DNA of 64,000 bases from Episyrphus balteatus. Its lineage: Eukaryota > Arthropoda > Insecta > Diptera > Syrphidae. The stretch is taken from contig NC_079136.1 in assembly GCF_945859705.1 (NCBI RefSeq), positions 96,905,120-96,969,119 of the forward strand. Direction: 5' to 3'. Of this stretch, positions 52,802 through 64,000 are shown piece by piece. The position numbers and the translations under genes were made by a program. Positions within the stretch are counted from its first letter, which is position 1. Every line of letters starts with the position of its first letter. The notes under the pieces were generated by a model. The model was given only the letters and a program-made list of their open reading frames with translations, was not told the DNA's origin and made no database searches.

Positions 52802-55173
52802 CTTCGTATCTTAATTCAACCTCCAAGATTCAAAACTAATAAATTTATTTCTTTTTTAAAAAGTGTTTTAAAGTTTAATTTAAAATTTACATTTTTTATG
52901 CTCGCAATTTTCTCGCAATTGATCAAGCATAGTTGAATTAACTTTGATGTAAGTAGTTGAGCTAAAAGCATCAAAAATAAATAATTGAAGAAACCTGTTG
53001 CGGGGACAATTGCAAAGCATCAGTACCTTCAAACATATAAATGAAGCAAAAATTAAACCAAATATTTCAAAACGAATAGAAAATTTACATATGATAATGA
53101 TGCGCTTCAAAGTTGTCACAGCTGAAAACTAAATAAGGAAAAATTTAAAGTTCTTAATTTGATTCTAGATCAGGAAATATGGATGATTTGAATGTGAAGC
53201 AGCTGCAAGAAGAACTTAGAAAGAGAAGTCTTCCCATTGGTGGCTCCAAAAGGGTCCTAATATTAAAAGAATGAACGACTAGGATAAACACCTGAACACA
53301 AGCGAAACTATAACGCAATCCAACGACAATATGAATCAACACATTGGAAATTGAAGCAAACGCCCGAAGTACAGCAACTATTTCAGACTCCGCTTATTAC
53401 CACAAAGATAGCAAAAAGTATGCACCTCTATTAGATTCTGGAAGTGAGGAAACAATTATAACAAAACAAGTAGCAACATATATATGTGGAGAACAGCATC
53501 TCATCGAGAAAAAGAATAGTCTTTATGACACCATCAACATAGACCATTTGAGACCGTTCACCAAATCCACTAAAGGCAATTCATACCTAATAGTGGATGC
53601 ATTCATCAAATATACCAGACAAAATTCATTTTGAATTTCCAGACAGAAACTTTTTACCTGTTTGGAGGAGGCTGCAAAAGTTGAAGATCAAGATAACGAT
53701 GCAGAAGGCGCGCAAGAGAAAGAAGAAGATGAGGAAGAGGAGGACGATCAACAAGTTATGATCGTTAGAAATGCAGCCGACTCTAGCGGTTTGGTGTTAG
53801 AAACCGAAACTAGAGAAAGACCAACCATATACAATTCGGTAGTGTAAGCTCTCTTTTTAAATACAAAGAAAAAAAAGATATTGAATGGCTGTCGGTGAAG
53901 GGTAGCCTATGTGTACGTGTGTGGATGAAGCAACGCTTCTCGAGTTCATCCCTCTCATTTTTTCATTCGATTATAAGTAGTGAGGCAGAACGGATGTAAA
54001 AGGATCAACAAAGCAATAAATTGTGTAAAAAAATAAATAAAAAGTGTTTTCTTTTAACAAGTTAAAGACTGGATTAAAATTCTGAAGTGGGATATTATCC
54101 AAAATCAGTGACATAAAGAAACAAAATATAATTAAAACAAACAAAAGAGTGTAAATATACATGTGTATATATTTTAAGAAAAAACAAATAGAGATAAAGC
54201 CCTCGCGAAACAAAGATGGCAAAAAGTATGCACCTCTATTAGATTCTGGAATTGAGGAAACAATTATAACAAAACAAGTAGCAACATATATATGTGGAGA
54301 ACAGCATCTCATCGAGAAAAAGAATAGTCTTTATGACACCATCAACATAGACCATTTGAGACCGTTCACCAAATCCACTAAAGGCAATTCATACCTAATA
54401 GTGGATGCATTCATCAAATATACCAGACAAAATTCATTTTGAATTTCCAGACAGAAACTTTTTACCTGTTTGGAGGAGGCTGCAAACGTTGAAGATCAAG
54501 ATAACGATGCAGAAGGCGCGCAAGAGAAAGAAGAAGATGAGGAAGAGGAGGACGATCAACAAGTTATGATCGTTAGAAATGCAGCCGACTCTAGCGGTTT
54601 GGTGTTAGAAACCGAAACTAGAGAAAGACCAACCATATACAATTCGGTAGCAAATTCTCACACGAATGATGATGGAGATTATAATAGAAGAAGTTCTGAA
54701 TTTGTTACAATATGGAAGACGTATGTAGAAACAATAGTGATGATTATGATGAAACGTCTAAAAATGATTCATCAAGTTATCTAGTAAGAGGAATAGTTGA
54801 GAGTTTAGACGACGACGAAGATGATGAAGACAAAAGCGATGCTGACGACGAAGAAGAAGAAGCAAACGACAGAGAAACTCTGTCGGTAGTAGCAGTACAA
54901 GAATATGAAGGTCAGCAACATCGTGGACAAAGTACGCAGAACAGTGAACAACTCCAAGCTTCACCGTATAATTATGAAACATTTGAAAATCAATTTACTG
55001 ATTTTCAAGATGTCATATTCGGAAGAACATATAATGCACCCGATGGATCAATAATAGTATCCGTGGTCATTTATTCCCCAGCTATAACAAGAGTTATCTA
55101 TAGGGAGAATACTATATTCTTCGCATCTTATTGGAACAATAGGGCCCCTTTTTATTGGCCTGGATATGGAAGA
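52801..55173 (+). repeat. 2,373-bp segmental duplication, copy 2
   Basis: Copy of 40,831-43,203. It contains the duplicate SAP mini-ORF (53,179-53,274), the protease-integrase fusions (53,344-53,634 and 54,161-54,442) and the acidic frames (53,662-53,847, 54,470-54,784). The founder ORF (54,712-55,185) ends naturally here. All are broken as in copy 1. Confidence 0.93.
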
Positions 55174-56355
55174 TATTACTTCTAAGAAAAGCAAAGTTTT
55201 TAGAATTTATCTTATTTTGTTTACCGTATCTCAAGTGAGGCTGACTTCGGAAAACGTCGATTAATTTGTTAGACATGCTTATTCTTTGCAACTATGTTCG
55301 ACAGCTGTTTGCTACTGCCATTTAAACTGGACTGTCAGGACTTCTTCTTTGTATTAGCTAAGTCCGTCATCGAAAACATATATTCTTGCTTCATTCGATT
55401 AAGTATTGTTCATCTGCAACTGAGCTCTCATCAATTTACTTATGTACTTCGTAACATATAAAACTGCTGTCTTTTTCGTGTTTATCCTTCAAAATATTCG
55501 ACCATGCAAAAGATGCATGCAACATCGTGGACAAAGTAGGCAGAACAGTGAACAACTCCAAGCTTCACCGTATAATTATGAAACATTTGAAAATCAATTT
55601 ACTGATTTTCAAGATGTCATATTCGGAAGAAAGTATCCGTGGTCATTTATTCCATAGCTATAACAAGAGTTATCTATAGGGAGAATACTATATTCTTCGC
55701 ATCTTATTGGAACAATAGGGCCCCTTTTTATTGGCCTGGGTATGGAAGATATTACTTCTAAGAAAAGCAAAGTTTTTAGAATTTATCTTATTTTGTTTAC
55801 CGTATCTCAAGTGAGGCTGACTTCGGAAAACGTCGATTAATCTGTTAGACATGCTTATTCTTTGCAACTATGTTCGACAGCTGTTTGCTACTGCCATTTA
55901 AACTGGACTGTCAGGACTTCTTCTTTGTATTAGCTAAGTCCGTCATCGAAAACATATATTCTTGCTTCATTCGATTAAGTATTGTTCATCTGCAACTGAG
56001 CTCTCATCAATTTACTTATGTACTTCGTAACATATAAAACTGCTGTCTTTTTCGTGTTTATCCTTCAAAATATTCGACCATGCAAAAGATGCATGCAACA
56101 TCGTGGACAAAGTAGGCAGAACAGTGAACAACTCCAAGCTTCACCGTATAATTATGAAACATTTGAAAATCAATTTACTGATTTTCAAGATGTCATATTC
56201 GGAAGAACATATAATGCACCCGATGGATCAATAATAGTATCCGTGGTCATTTATTCCCCAGCTATAACAAGAGTTATCTATAGGCTACTGCCATTTAAAC
56301 TGGACTGTCAGGACTTCTTCTTTGTATTAGCTAAGTCCGTCATCGAAAACATATA

Positions 56356-56860
56356 CAGCCCTATTCTGCTATCCATCGGGGGGAAAAATCGCTAAATATT
56401 CACCAATTACCATTCTGCTATTCATCGGGGGGAATCCAAACTCACGTCGGTAATATCGGTAATGTTGTTCAGTATTCCACTAATCACGTGAATGAACTTG
56501 CTCCATACATTTGCAATCCGCATAAAAAATGTTGCGGATCTGTCACTTTTGTTTGTAAAAATAAATTCACCATCGTTGAAATTAAGCAAAATGCCACTTT
56601 TCATAAATTTTTAATTATTTCTTAACATTTAATCGGCTGCTTTTATTTTTTCTACGCAAATAAACACAAACAAAAAATTTGTTTTTCCTTTCAATTTACT
56701 TCGTCGCCATTTTTTTTTTTAATTTGACGTTCACCTCGACGTCAAATTGAGGGATGATAATGCAGTTTACCCGATGGATAGCAGGATGGCAAGGTAGAGT
56801 TAAAGTGAACCGAATGTGTGAATCGGATCTGAGATTCACGGGAACAGCAGAATAGGGCTG
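56356..56860. mobile_element. 505-bp TIR element (MITE) inside one array unit
   Basis: Ends CAGCCCTATTCTGCT and AGCAGAATAGGGCTG, flanked by ATA at 56,353-56,355 and 56,861-56,863. Uninterrupted sister units (e.g. near 58,803) supply the empty site and confirm a 3-bp duplication. CTGCTATCCATCGGGG recurs near 56,412 as CTGCTATTCATCGGGG and inverted near 56,771-56,785. The same 13-bp terminus bounds the element at 1-211. Confidence 0.92.
56422..56604 (-). pseudogene. 61-codon ORF in the MITE, possible transposase first exon
   Basis: Minus-strand ATG at 56,604 opens a frame (MKSGILLNFNDGEFIFTNK.. to NNITDITD) of 53 codons ending exactly at a perfect splice donor GTGAGT (plus-strand 56,440-56,445). 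The frame runs on eight more codons to a stop. A coding exon with donor inside a short non-autonomous element suggests the retained first exon of its parent transposase gene or a captured host exon. No family is recognised. Confidence 0.4.
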
Positions 56861-59800
56861 ATATTCTTGCTTCATTCGATTAAGTATTGTTCATCTGCAA
56901 CTGAGCTCTCATCAATTTACTTACATACTTCGTAACATATAAAACTGCTGTCTTTTTCGTGTTTATCCTTCAAAATATTCGACCATGCAAAAATGCATGC
57001 AACATCGTTGACAAAGTAGGCAGAACAGTGAACAACTCCAAGCTTCACCGTATAATTATGAAACATTTGAAAATCAATTTACTGATTTTCAAGATGTCAT
57101 ATTCGGAAGAACATATAATGCACCCGATGGATCAATAATAGTATCCGTGGTCATTTATTCCCCAGCTATAACAAGAGTTATCTATAGGCTACTGCCATTT
57201 AAACTGGACTGTCAGGACTTCTTCTTTGTATTAGCTAAGTCCGTCATCGAAAACATATATTCTTGCTTCATTCGATTAAGTATTGTTCATCTGCAACTGA
57301 GCTCTCATCAATTTACTTATGTACTTCGTAACATATAAAACTGCTGTCTTTTTCGTGTTTATCCTTCAAAATATTCGACCATGCAAAAGATGCATGCAAC
57401 ATCGTGGACAAAGTAGGCAGAACAGTGAACAACTCCAAGCTTCACCGTATAATTATGAAACATTTGAAAATCAATTTACTGATTTTCAAGATGTCATATT
57501 CGGAAGAAAGTATCCGTGGTCATTTATTCCATAGCTATAACAAGAGTTATCTATAGGGAGAATACTATATTCTTCGCATCTTATTGGAACAATAGGGCCC
57601 CTTTTTATTGGCCTGGGTATGGAAGATATTACTTCTAAGAAAAGCAAAGTTTTTAGAATTTATCTTATTTTGTTTACCGTATCTCAAGTGAGGCTGACTT
57701 CGGAAAACGTCGATTAATCTGTTAGACATGCTTATTCTTTGCAACTATGTTCGACAGCTGTTTGCTACTGCCATTTAAACTGGACTGTCAGGACTTCTTC
57801 TTTGTATTAGCTAAGTCCGTCATCGAAAACATATATTCTTGCTTCATTCGATTAAGTATTGTTCATCTGCAACTGAGCTCTCATCAATTTACTTATGTAC
57901 TTCGTAACATATAAAACTGCTGTCTTTTTCGTGTTTATCCTTCAAAATATTCGACCATGCAAAAGATGCATGCAACATCGTGGACAAAGTAGGCAGAACA
58001 GTGAACAACTCCAAGCTTCACCGTATAATTATGAAACATTTGAAAATCAATTTACTGATTTTCAAGATGTCATATTCGGAAGAAAGTATCCGTGGTCATT
58101 TATTCCATAGCTATAACAAGAGTTATCTATAGGGAGAATACTATATTCTTCGCATCTTATTGGAACAATAGGGCCCCTTTTTATTGGCCTGGGTATGGAA
58201 GATATTACTTCTAAGAAAAGCAAAGTTTTTAGAATTTATCTTATTTTGTTTACCGTATCTCAAGTGAGGCTGACTTCGGAAAACGTCGATTAATCTGTTA
58301 GACATGCTTATTCTTTGCAACTATGTTCGACAGCTGTTTGCTACTGCCATTTAAACTGGACTGTCAGGACTTCTTCTTTGTATTAGCTAAGTCCGTCATC
58401 GAAAACATATATTCTTGCTTCATTCGATTAAGTATTGTTCATCTGCAACTGAGCTCTCATCAATTTACTTATGTACTTCGTAACATATAAAACTGCTGTC
58501 TTTTTCGTGTTTATCCTTCAAAATATTCGACCATGCAAAAGATGCATGCAACATCGTGGACAAAGTAGGCAGAACAGTGAACAACTCCAAGCTTCACCGT
58601 ATAATTATGAAACATTTGAAAATCAATTTACTGATTTTCAAGATGTCATATTCGGAAGAACATATAATGCACCCGATGGATCAATAATAGTATCCGTGGT
58701 CATTTATTCCCCAGCTATAACAAGAGTTATCTATAGGCTACTGCCATTTAAACTGGACTGTCAGGACTTCTTCTTTGTATTAGCTAAGTCCGTCATCGAA
58801 AACATATATTCTTGCTTCATTCGATTAAGTATTGTTCATCTGCAACTGAGCTCTCATCAATTTACTTACATACTTCGTAACATATAAAACTGCTGTCTTT
58901 TTCGTGTTTATCCTTCAAAATATTCGACCATGCAAAAATGCATGCAACATCGTTGACAAAGTAGGCAGAACAGTGAACAACTCCAAGCTTCACCGTATAA
59001 TTATGAAACATTTGAAAATCAATTTACTGATTTTCAAGATGTCATATTCGGAAGAACATATAATGCACCCGATGGATCAATAATAGTATCCGTGGTCATT
59101 TATTCCCCAGCTATAACAAGAGTTATCTATAGGCTACTGCCATTTAAACTGGACTGTCAGGACTTCTTCTTTGTATTAGCTAAGTCCGTCATCGAAAACA
59201 TATATTCTTGCTTCATTCGATTAAGTATTGTTCATCTGCAACTGAGCTCTCATCAATTTACTTATGTACTTCGTAACATATAAAACTGCTGTCTTTTTCG
59301 TGTTTATCCTTCAAAATATTCGACCATGCAAAAGATGCATGCAACATCGTGGACAAAGTAGGCAGAACAGTGAACAACTCCAAGCTTCACCGTATAATTA
59401 TGAAACATTTGAAAATCAATTTACTGATTTTCAAGATGTCATATTCGGAAGAAAGTATCCGTGGTCATTTATTCCATAGCTATAACAAGAGTTATCTATA
59501 GGGAGAATACTATATTCTTCGCATCTTATTGGAACAATAGGGCCCCTTTTTATTGGCCTGGGTATGGAAGATATTACTTCTAAGAAAAGCAAAGTTTTTA
59601 GAATTTATCTTATTTTGTTTACCGTATCTCAAGTGAGGCTGACTTCGGAAAACGTCGATTAATCTGTTAGACATGCTTATTCTTTGCAACTATGTTCGAC
59701 AGCTGTTTGCTACTGCCATTTAAACTGGACTGTCAGGACTTCTTCTTTGTATTAGCTAAGTCCGTCATCGAAAACATATATTCTTGCTTCATTCGATTAA

Positions 59801-59916
59801 GTATTGTTCATCTGCAACTGAGCTCTCATCAATTTACTTATGTACTTCGTAACATATAAAACTGCTGTCTTTTTCGTGTTTATCCTTCAAAATATTCGAC
59901 CATGCAAAAGATGCAT

Positions 59917-60070
59917 GCAACATCGTGGACAAAGTAGGCAGAACAGTGAACAACTCCAAGCTTCACCGTATAATTATGAAACATTTGAAAATCAATTTAC
60001 TGATTTTCAAGATGTCATGTTCGGAAGAACATATAATGCACCCGATGGATCAATAATAGTATCCGTGGTC
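59917..60070 (+). repeat. Truncated array unit
   Basis: Same 154-bp truncated unit and same junction (GTGGTC to AAATTGCGG) as 52,128-52,281, with one substitution seen (GTCATGTTC for GTCATATTC). Confidence 0.9.
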
Positions 60071-60742
60071 AAATTGCGGATGACGCAAAGTAAGGTAAAA
60101 GAAATTAAGTAGGTATAATTTAAATATAGATTAATAAATAATAAGCAAAGAATTGCCCAAAATTGCAATGTATGCAATATTAGTTTTGTAATTGGGTAAT
60201 TCTTTGTATTTCAATTTAATTAGCAATAAAATAAAGTATTACCCAAGATTGCGATGTAAGCAATCTTAGTTTTGTAATTGGGTAATACTTTATATTGTAT
60301 ACTTTAGTCGTATAAGTATTAGTGTGTAATATTAAAATGAAATTGTATAAATAGTATAAGAATTATTAAGAAAAGTGTCAGTCTTGATAACTACACTGGG
60401 AGGAACCTTTATTCTCGCATCCGAATATTCTCAAGGAACCTTTATTCTCGTATCCGAATATTCTCAAGGAACCTTTATTCTCGTATCCGATTATTCTCAA
60501 ACAATAAATGTAAGAAAAGTTTATAAACACATTAATTAATTTTTTATTTTCTTGTTTTCAGGAAGTGGGCCTTAGTTGCCTCCAAATAACTGGCCCCCAG
60601 TGTGCCTAACAACTGGAAAATAGGGAACTTTAGGGAAATTATCTTGGAAAGGGAGAGGAACCCATTTGTCGGGTTCACATCCCCTGCCTTTACGGCAAAT
60701 CCATCATATTAATATTCGTTACGTATGAAAGATTACGTAACA
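60071..60742 (+). mobile_element. Partial hairpin-family LTR
   Basis: From LTR position about 298 to the end. Both hairpins are intact and three 33-bp repeats are present. It is followed by GCAACATCGTGG as at 44,177 and 52,128. It retains what the 52,282 copy lost, so the shared left junction predates that deletion. Confidence 0.88.
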
Positions 60743-61406
60743 GCAACATCGTGGACAAAGTAGGCAGAACAGTGAACAACTCCAAGCTTCACCGTATAAT
60801 TATGAAACATTTGAAAATCAATTTACTGATTTTCAAGATGTCATATTCGGAAGAACATATAATGCACCCGATGGATCAATAATAGTATCCGTGGTCATTT
60901 ATTCCCCAGCTATAACAAGAGTTATCTATAGGCTACTGCCATTTAAACTGGACTGTCAGGACTTCTTCTTTGTATTAGCTAAGTCCGTCATCGAAAACAT
61001 ATATTCTTGCTTCATTCGATTAAGTATTGTTCATCTGCAACTGAGCTCTCATCAATTTACTTATGTACTTCGTAACATATAAAACTGCTGTCTTTTTCGT
61101 GTTTATCCTTCAAAATATTCGACCATGCAAAAGATGCATGCAACATCGTGGACAAAGTAGGCAGAACAGTGAACAACTCCAAGCTTCACCGTATAATTAT
61201 GAAACATTTGAAAATCAATTTACTGATTTTCAAGATGTCATATTCGGAAGAACATATAATGCACCCGATGGATCAATAATAGTATCCGTGGTCATTTATT
61301 CCCCAGCTATAACAAGAGTTATCTATAGGGAGAATACTATATTCTTCGCATCTTATTGGAACAATAGGGCCCCTTTTTATTGACCTGGATATGGAAGATA
61401 TTATTA
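60743..61406 (+). repeat. Last array units
   Basis: A 397-bp short unit, then the start of a long unit (61,140) that breaks off near 61,406 after GATATGGAAGATATTA, shortly after a private G-to-A change makes a stop (TTTTATTGACC). This is the right edge of the array. Confidence 0.9.
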
Positions 61407-62475
61407 TCTAGCACTAACATCAAAGGACTTAACATGCTTCCCTGAAGAACACCAACTTTGATTGAAAACTCTTCGATGACAACTGCGAGACATCTTTGCT
61501 CTTTTTATATATTTACATCCAGGTATTTAGAACTTCGAGAAATATTACAAGAATTAAGAAAAAACATTAGAAAATGTCCAAACAATTAGAAAATATAAAC
61601 AAACTTTGAATTACGCCAAAAGTTTGATGAATTTTGTCGGCTTCTTTTAAAGGCGTAATTTAAATACAATGTGGTTTCCAAACATATTATTGTCAATCTG
61701 TACAAAATAATATTAAATTTAAGCACAAAATGATGAAAATGATTTTGTTAAAAAATTAATAAATAAAATATTTAAAATACCACAGAATGGATCAAAAAGA
61801 CAAAATAAAAGCATAAAAAAAGAATAAAAAACAAAATAAACTTTCGATTGGTTGTAAAAATATAAAAAAAATACTAAATATATTTGTGTACCTACCTTTA
61901 TATGTACAACTAAAAAAATAAAGATAATAACTATTTATGTATTTTTTTTTTAATATGCAAATTAAAACAAATATTTTCTAACAATATGTGTGTATATGTA
62001 TTAGTATTAAGAACTAAATTGTGACCTATAAACATATGTGTGATACTACTTCAAAAGTAAATTGAATCTAATTTTTTAAAATTGTGAAACGTTTAATATC
62101 ATAATAGTTGTAATTTTCTATGTAAAAAAAAAGCTTACACAAAACTAACTGAACATACGAACTGAACAAAAAAAAAATTATTTTATTTTATTTTTATGCC
62201 AGAAAACAAATGAAACTATAATCTTGTACTATCTATAGCATTTAAGGCCAAACGGCAGCGAAATAAATGTTGTAAATATTCTGTATATGTGTCATATATG
62301 TGATAAATTAAAACCAATTAACAATAAAAAAATACTTAACAGCAAATGTTTCTATAAATAATTAACTGTTATAAATTATATAACGCTACTCGCAAGTGAA
62401 GAAGATGAAGATCGTTGGGATCAAAAGACCAATGGACCATAAACAATACTTACAACGATTCCACTAAAAAAAAAA
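61407..62475. other. AT-rich non-coding stretch
   Basis: No gene or repeat with support. Long A/T-rich sequence with scattered AATAAA. Confidence 0.5.
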
Positions 62476-62479
62476 CAAC

Positions 62480-62870
62480 ATCGTAAACATTCGTTCAGAT
62501 GGTTTAGAACAAATAACTAAAATTCAATCGAAACAGAAACTCAGGCATGACAACAAGTATGGAAAAGCCAAACAATACAATGTTGGTGAACTAGTAATTT
62601 CCAAAAATAATGCTGTTTCAACTGGCTCTTCACGTAAACTTGAAACAAAATATAAGGGGCTTATGTAGTTGTTGCAAAGCTTTAGCATGAGAGATATCAA
62701 ATAACTGATATCAAAAACCCTACTCTTTAGTATAGTTGACAGAATGAAGCCCTAGATAGAATTCGAAAGCGAACTCGACAAGGGCAACGACGATGACAGG
62801 AGGGCCGAATCTTTAACCAAGCAGAATGGCAACACTGAAGAAAGAGAGGTAAGTAGAGATACTGCGTAGA
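62480..62870 (+). pseudogene. Gypsy integrase C-terminal remnant
   Basis: Reads KQKLRHDNKYGKAKQYNVGE, LVISKNNAVSTGSSRKLETK and YKG, the conserved spacer and GPY/F-type C-terminal domain of gypsy integrases. Beyond a stop it continues in shifted frames with RYQITDIKNPTL. A charged tail (ESELDKGNDDDRRAESLTK) follows. The catalytic core is absent; the left edge is lost in A/T-rich sequence. The purine run AGAGAGGAGAAGGGG at 62,868-62,882 may be its polypurine tract before a decayed 3' LTR. Confidence 0.75.
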
Positions 62871-62882
62871 GAGGAGAAGGGG

Positions 62883-63570
62883 TCAGTTATGTTTTTGACG
62901 AGATCAGGTAAAGACCAAATGAAGTTAAATAAAACTTATATTCAATAAAATTGTTTTGCATTTTTATTTGATAAATTCGTAAAAAAAAATATAAAAGCGC
63001 TACAAAAGTCTCGAGGAGCTGAAAATGCTCCTTCCTTCACAATTAATTTATAATAGGGATTAATTGGGAATTCTTGAACAAGTCGATTTTTGGACGTATG
63101 GAGACCAAAACATAAATAACCAACATTTGTCGTTGACAGAGATGATGGACATATCCCACTCAGAGAAGGGAACCGAAACCAGAAGCTCTAAATTCCACAT
63201 TGGCCGGATATAACTTAAATATATTATTGGTTCAATTGTTCATTTATTTGATGATTTTAAAGTTCATTGTATTGATTTAAATTAATAAAGAAAAGGACAA
63301 AATTAAGGCTTAAGTTTTGTGTACTTCTTTAATAAGGACCTGGGAAATAACGGCGAGAAAAACCTCGGGTGGAAGCTAAAAAGTACAATTACAAAGTGGA
63401 AGTAAAATTTTACAAACAAATCAAAATAAAGACAAAACATTATAAAAAAAAAACATACTGTGTGCAAAGTCTCATTAGTCTGTTTTATTAATTGTTTTAT
63501 TAAGCTGAATTTCACTACAGTGCTGTTCAGTGCAAAATAAATTACAAAAAAACATAATAAAGCAAAGTAT
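62883..63570 (+). repeat. Probable decayed LTR and leader
   Basis: Follows a candidate polypurine tract and includes AATAAAACTTATATTCAATAAAAT near 62,927-62,950 and a second AATAAAG near 63,284. It leads to a gag start at 63,576. Ends are not defined. Confidence 0.4.
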
Positions 63571-63575
63571 AAGCC

Positions 63576-63981
63576 ATGGCCAAAACTCAAGAAGAACTTA
63601 CTACACTTCAAGAGGAAGTTGGAAGTGAGATCTGCATCCTTTACCGAAACTACGGAAAGGATGGAAATGAAAGAATGGATGTATTTCCAAAAAAACGATA
63701 GCGAAATACGAGATAAATTCCCAGCAGCGCTTCAACATGCGTACTTTACAAAGCCGTATTACGAATAAATTCGTAAGGTCTACGAGGCCATGAAGCTGGA
63801 CACTATCGATCGGTTGGCCAAATTCCAAGGAAAAAAAGCAGCAGACCAGATCCAGTTGGAGTCACCAGCAGCATCGCCATCAGGATCTTCGGTCATCCCA
63901 GCATCTACACGGAAAACTGATATAAATCCAATAGAAAAAAAGCAAAGTTTTCAGCTTATCAGGGAAGTACTCTCTCTTTAA
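63576..63981 (+). pseudogene. Gag N-terminal remnant of an LTR retrotransposon
   Basis: ATG at 63,576 (MAKTQEELTTLQEEVG) shifts frame near 63,620 to RSASFTETTERMEMKEWMYF then QKNDSEIRDKFPAALQHAYF, with a stop before IRKVYEAMKLDTIDRLAKFQ and a Ser/Pro/Ala-rich stretch ending at 63,981. The composition and a start close to a leader suggest a Gag; I am not certain of the lineage. It continues past or ends near the window edge. Confidence 0.5.
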
Positions 63982-64000
63982 AGCAAAAAATCGTTGGATA

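Larger units (their letters stand above)
55174..59916 (+). repeat. Tandem array block 2 with higher-order repeat
   Basis: Unit starts are 54,915 (founder), 55,519, 56,095, 56,999, 57,396, 57,972, 58,548, 58,944 and 59,341. Spacings are 604, 576, 904 (a short unit carrying the MITE), 397, 576, 576, 396 and 397, then 576 to 59,917. The 576 class lacks 28 bp around CATATAATGCACCCGATGG, which ends the frame early (FGRKYPWSFIP). Units at 56,999 and 58,944 share a 1-bp deletion (CAAAAATGCATG) and a G-to-T change (CGTTGAC), giving a 1,945-bp higher-order period. Confidence 0.93.

Noticed and set aside
44177..61383. Many 103-138 codon ORFs repeated through the array
   Set aside because: They are the same DNA unit copied. 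Near-identical nucleotides, no frame continuity (397 is not a multiple of 3) and no independent selection signal, so they are not listed as separate genes.
42945..61406. CRISPR-like or bacterial repeat system
   Set aside because: Units are hundreds of bp with no short repeat-spacer pattern, and the context is eukaryotic retroelements.
1..64000. tRNA, rRNA or conserved host protein genes
   Set aside because: None found on either strand by motif reading; tRNA-like strings belong to primer sites or SINEs.

Overview
The window is transposon-packed, AT-rich eukaryotic DNA and looks like insect intergenic heterochromatin. The errantivirus-type gypsy elements with env, the tRNA-Ser and tRNA-Lys primer sites, and the mixture of BEL/Pao, copia, Helitron, piggyBac-like, Tc1-like and Polinton remnants point to a fly or a related insect; species cannot be told. 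I see no convincing host gene. Almost every long reading frame belongs to a mobile element, and most are broken.

Layout. 1-9,090: a short inverted-repeat element cut by the window edge, a copia-like gag relic, gypsy protease and gag relics (one split by a piggyBac-like MITE), a BEL/Pao gag relic and a solo LTR. 9,098-11,445: three more LTRs with target duplications, one of them carrying an unclassified insertion. 11,688-13,303: an unrecognised, higher-GC intact 209-codon ORF flanked by direct repeats and followed by a broken gypsy integrase. 13,597-17,275: LTR, gag and leader relics. 17,276-22,470: a complete, young LTR retrotransposon (GAAG target duplication, nearly identical LTRs, one uninterrupted 1,458-codon gag-pol with an N-terminal SAP motif) inserted into an older gypsy pol. 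22,691-23,877: a decayed relative of it. 26,263-33,333: a decayed errantivirus-like gag-pol-env, its env split by a 1.8-kb Helitron-like insertion. 33,399-38,713: further gag and protease/integrase relics, two identical SINE copies, an LTR end with a tRNA-Lys primer site, and a Tc1-like MITE. 39,011-40,258: a Polinton/Maverick-type DNA polymerase B relic with a convergent gene tail.

40,483-61,406 is the most unusual part. A 2,373-bp retroelement fragment occurs twice, exactly 11,970 bp apart, with one mismatch seen. Each copy leads into a tandem array of its own 3' end (27 further unit copies in classes of about 397, 576, 588 and 604 bp), punctuated by full and partial copies of a 0.94-0.97-kb LTR carrying two adjacent compound hairpins and a 33-bp minisatellite. 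Identical junctions recur, so units and LTR pieces were multiplied together. One MITE landed in a single unit and sibling units give its exact empty site.

61,407-64,000 is AT-rich sequence, an integrase C-terminal relic and the start of another gag. Functionally the only coherent gene set is the intact element at 17-22 kb. The rest records nested insertion, template switching and unequal exchange.
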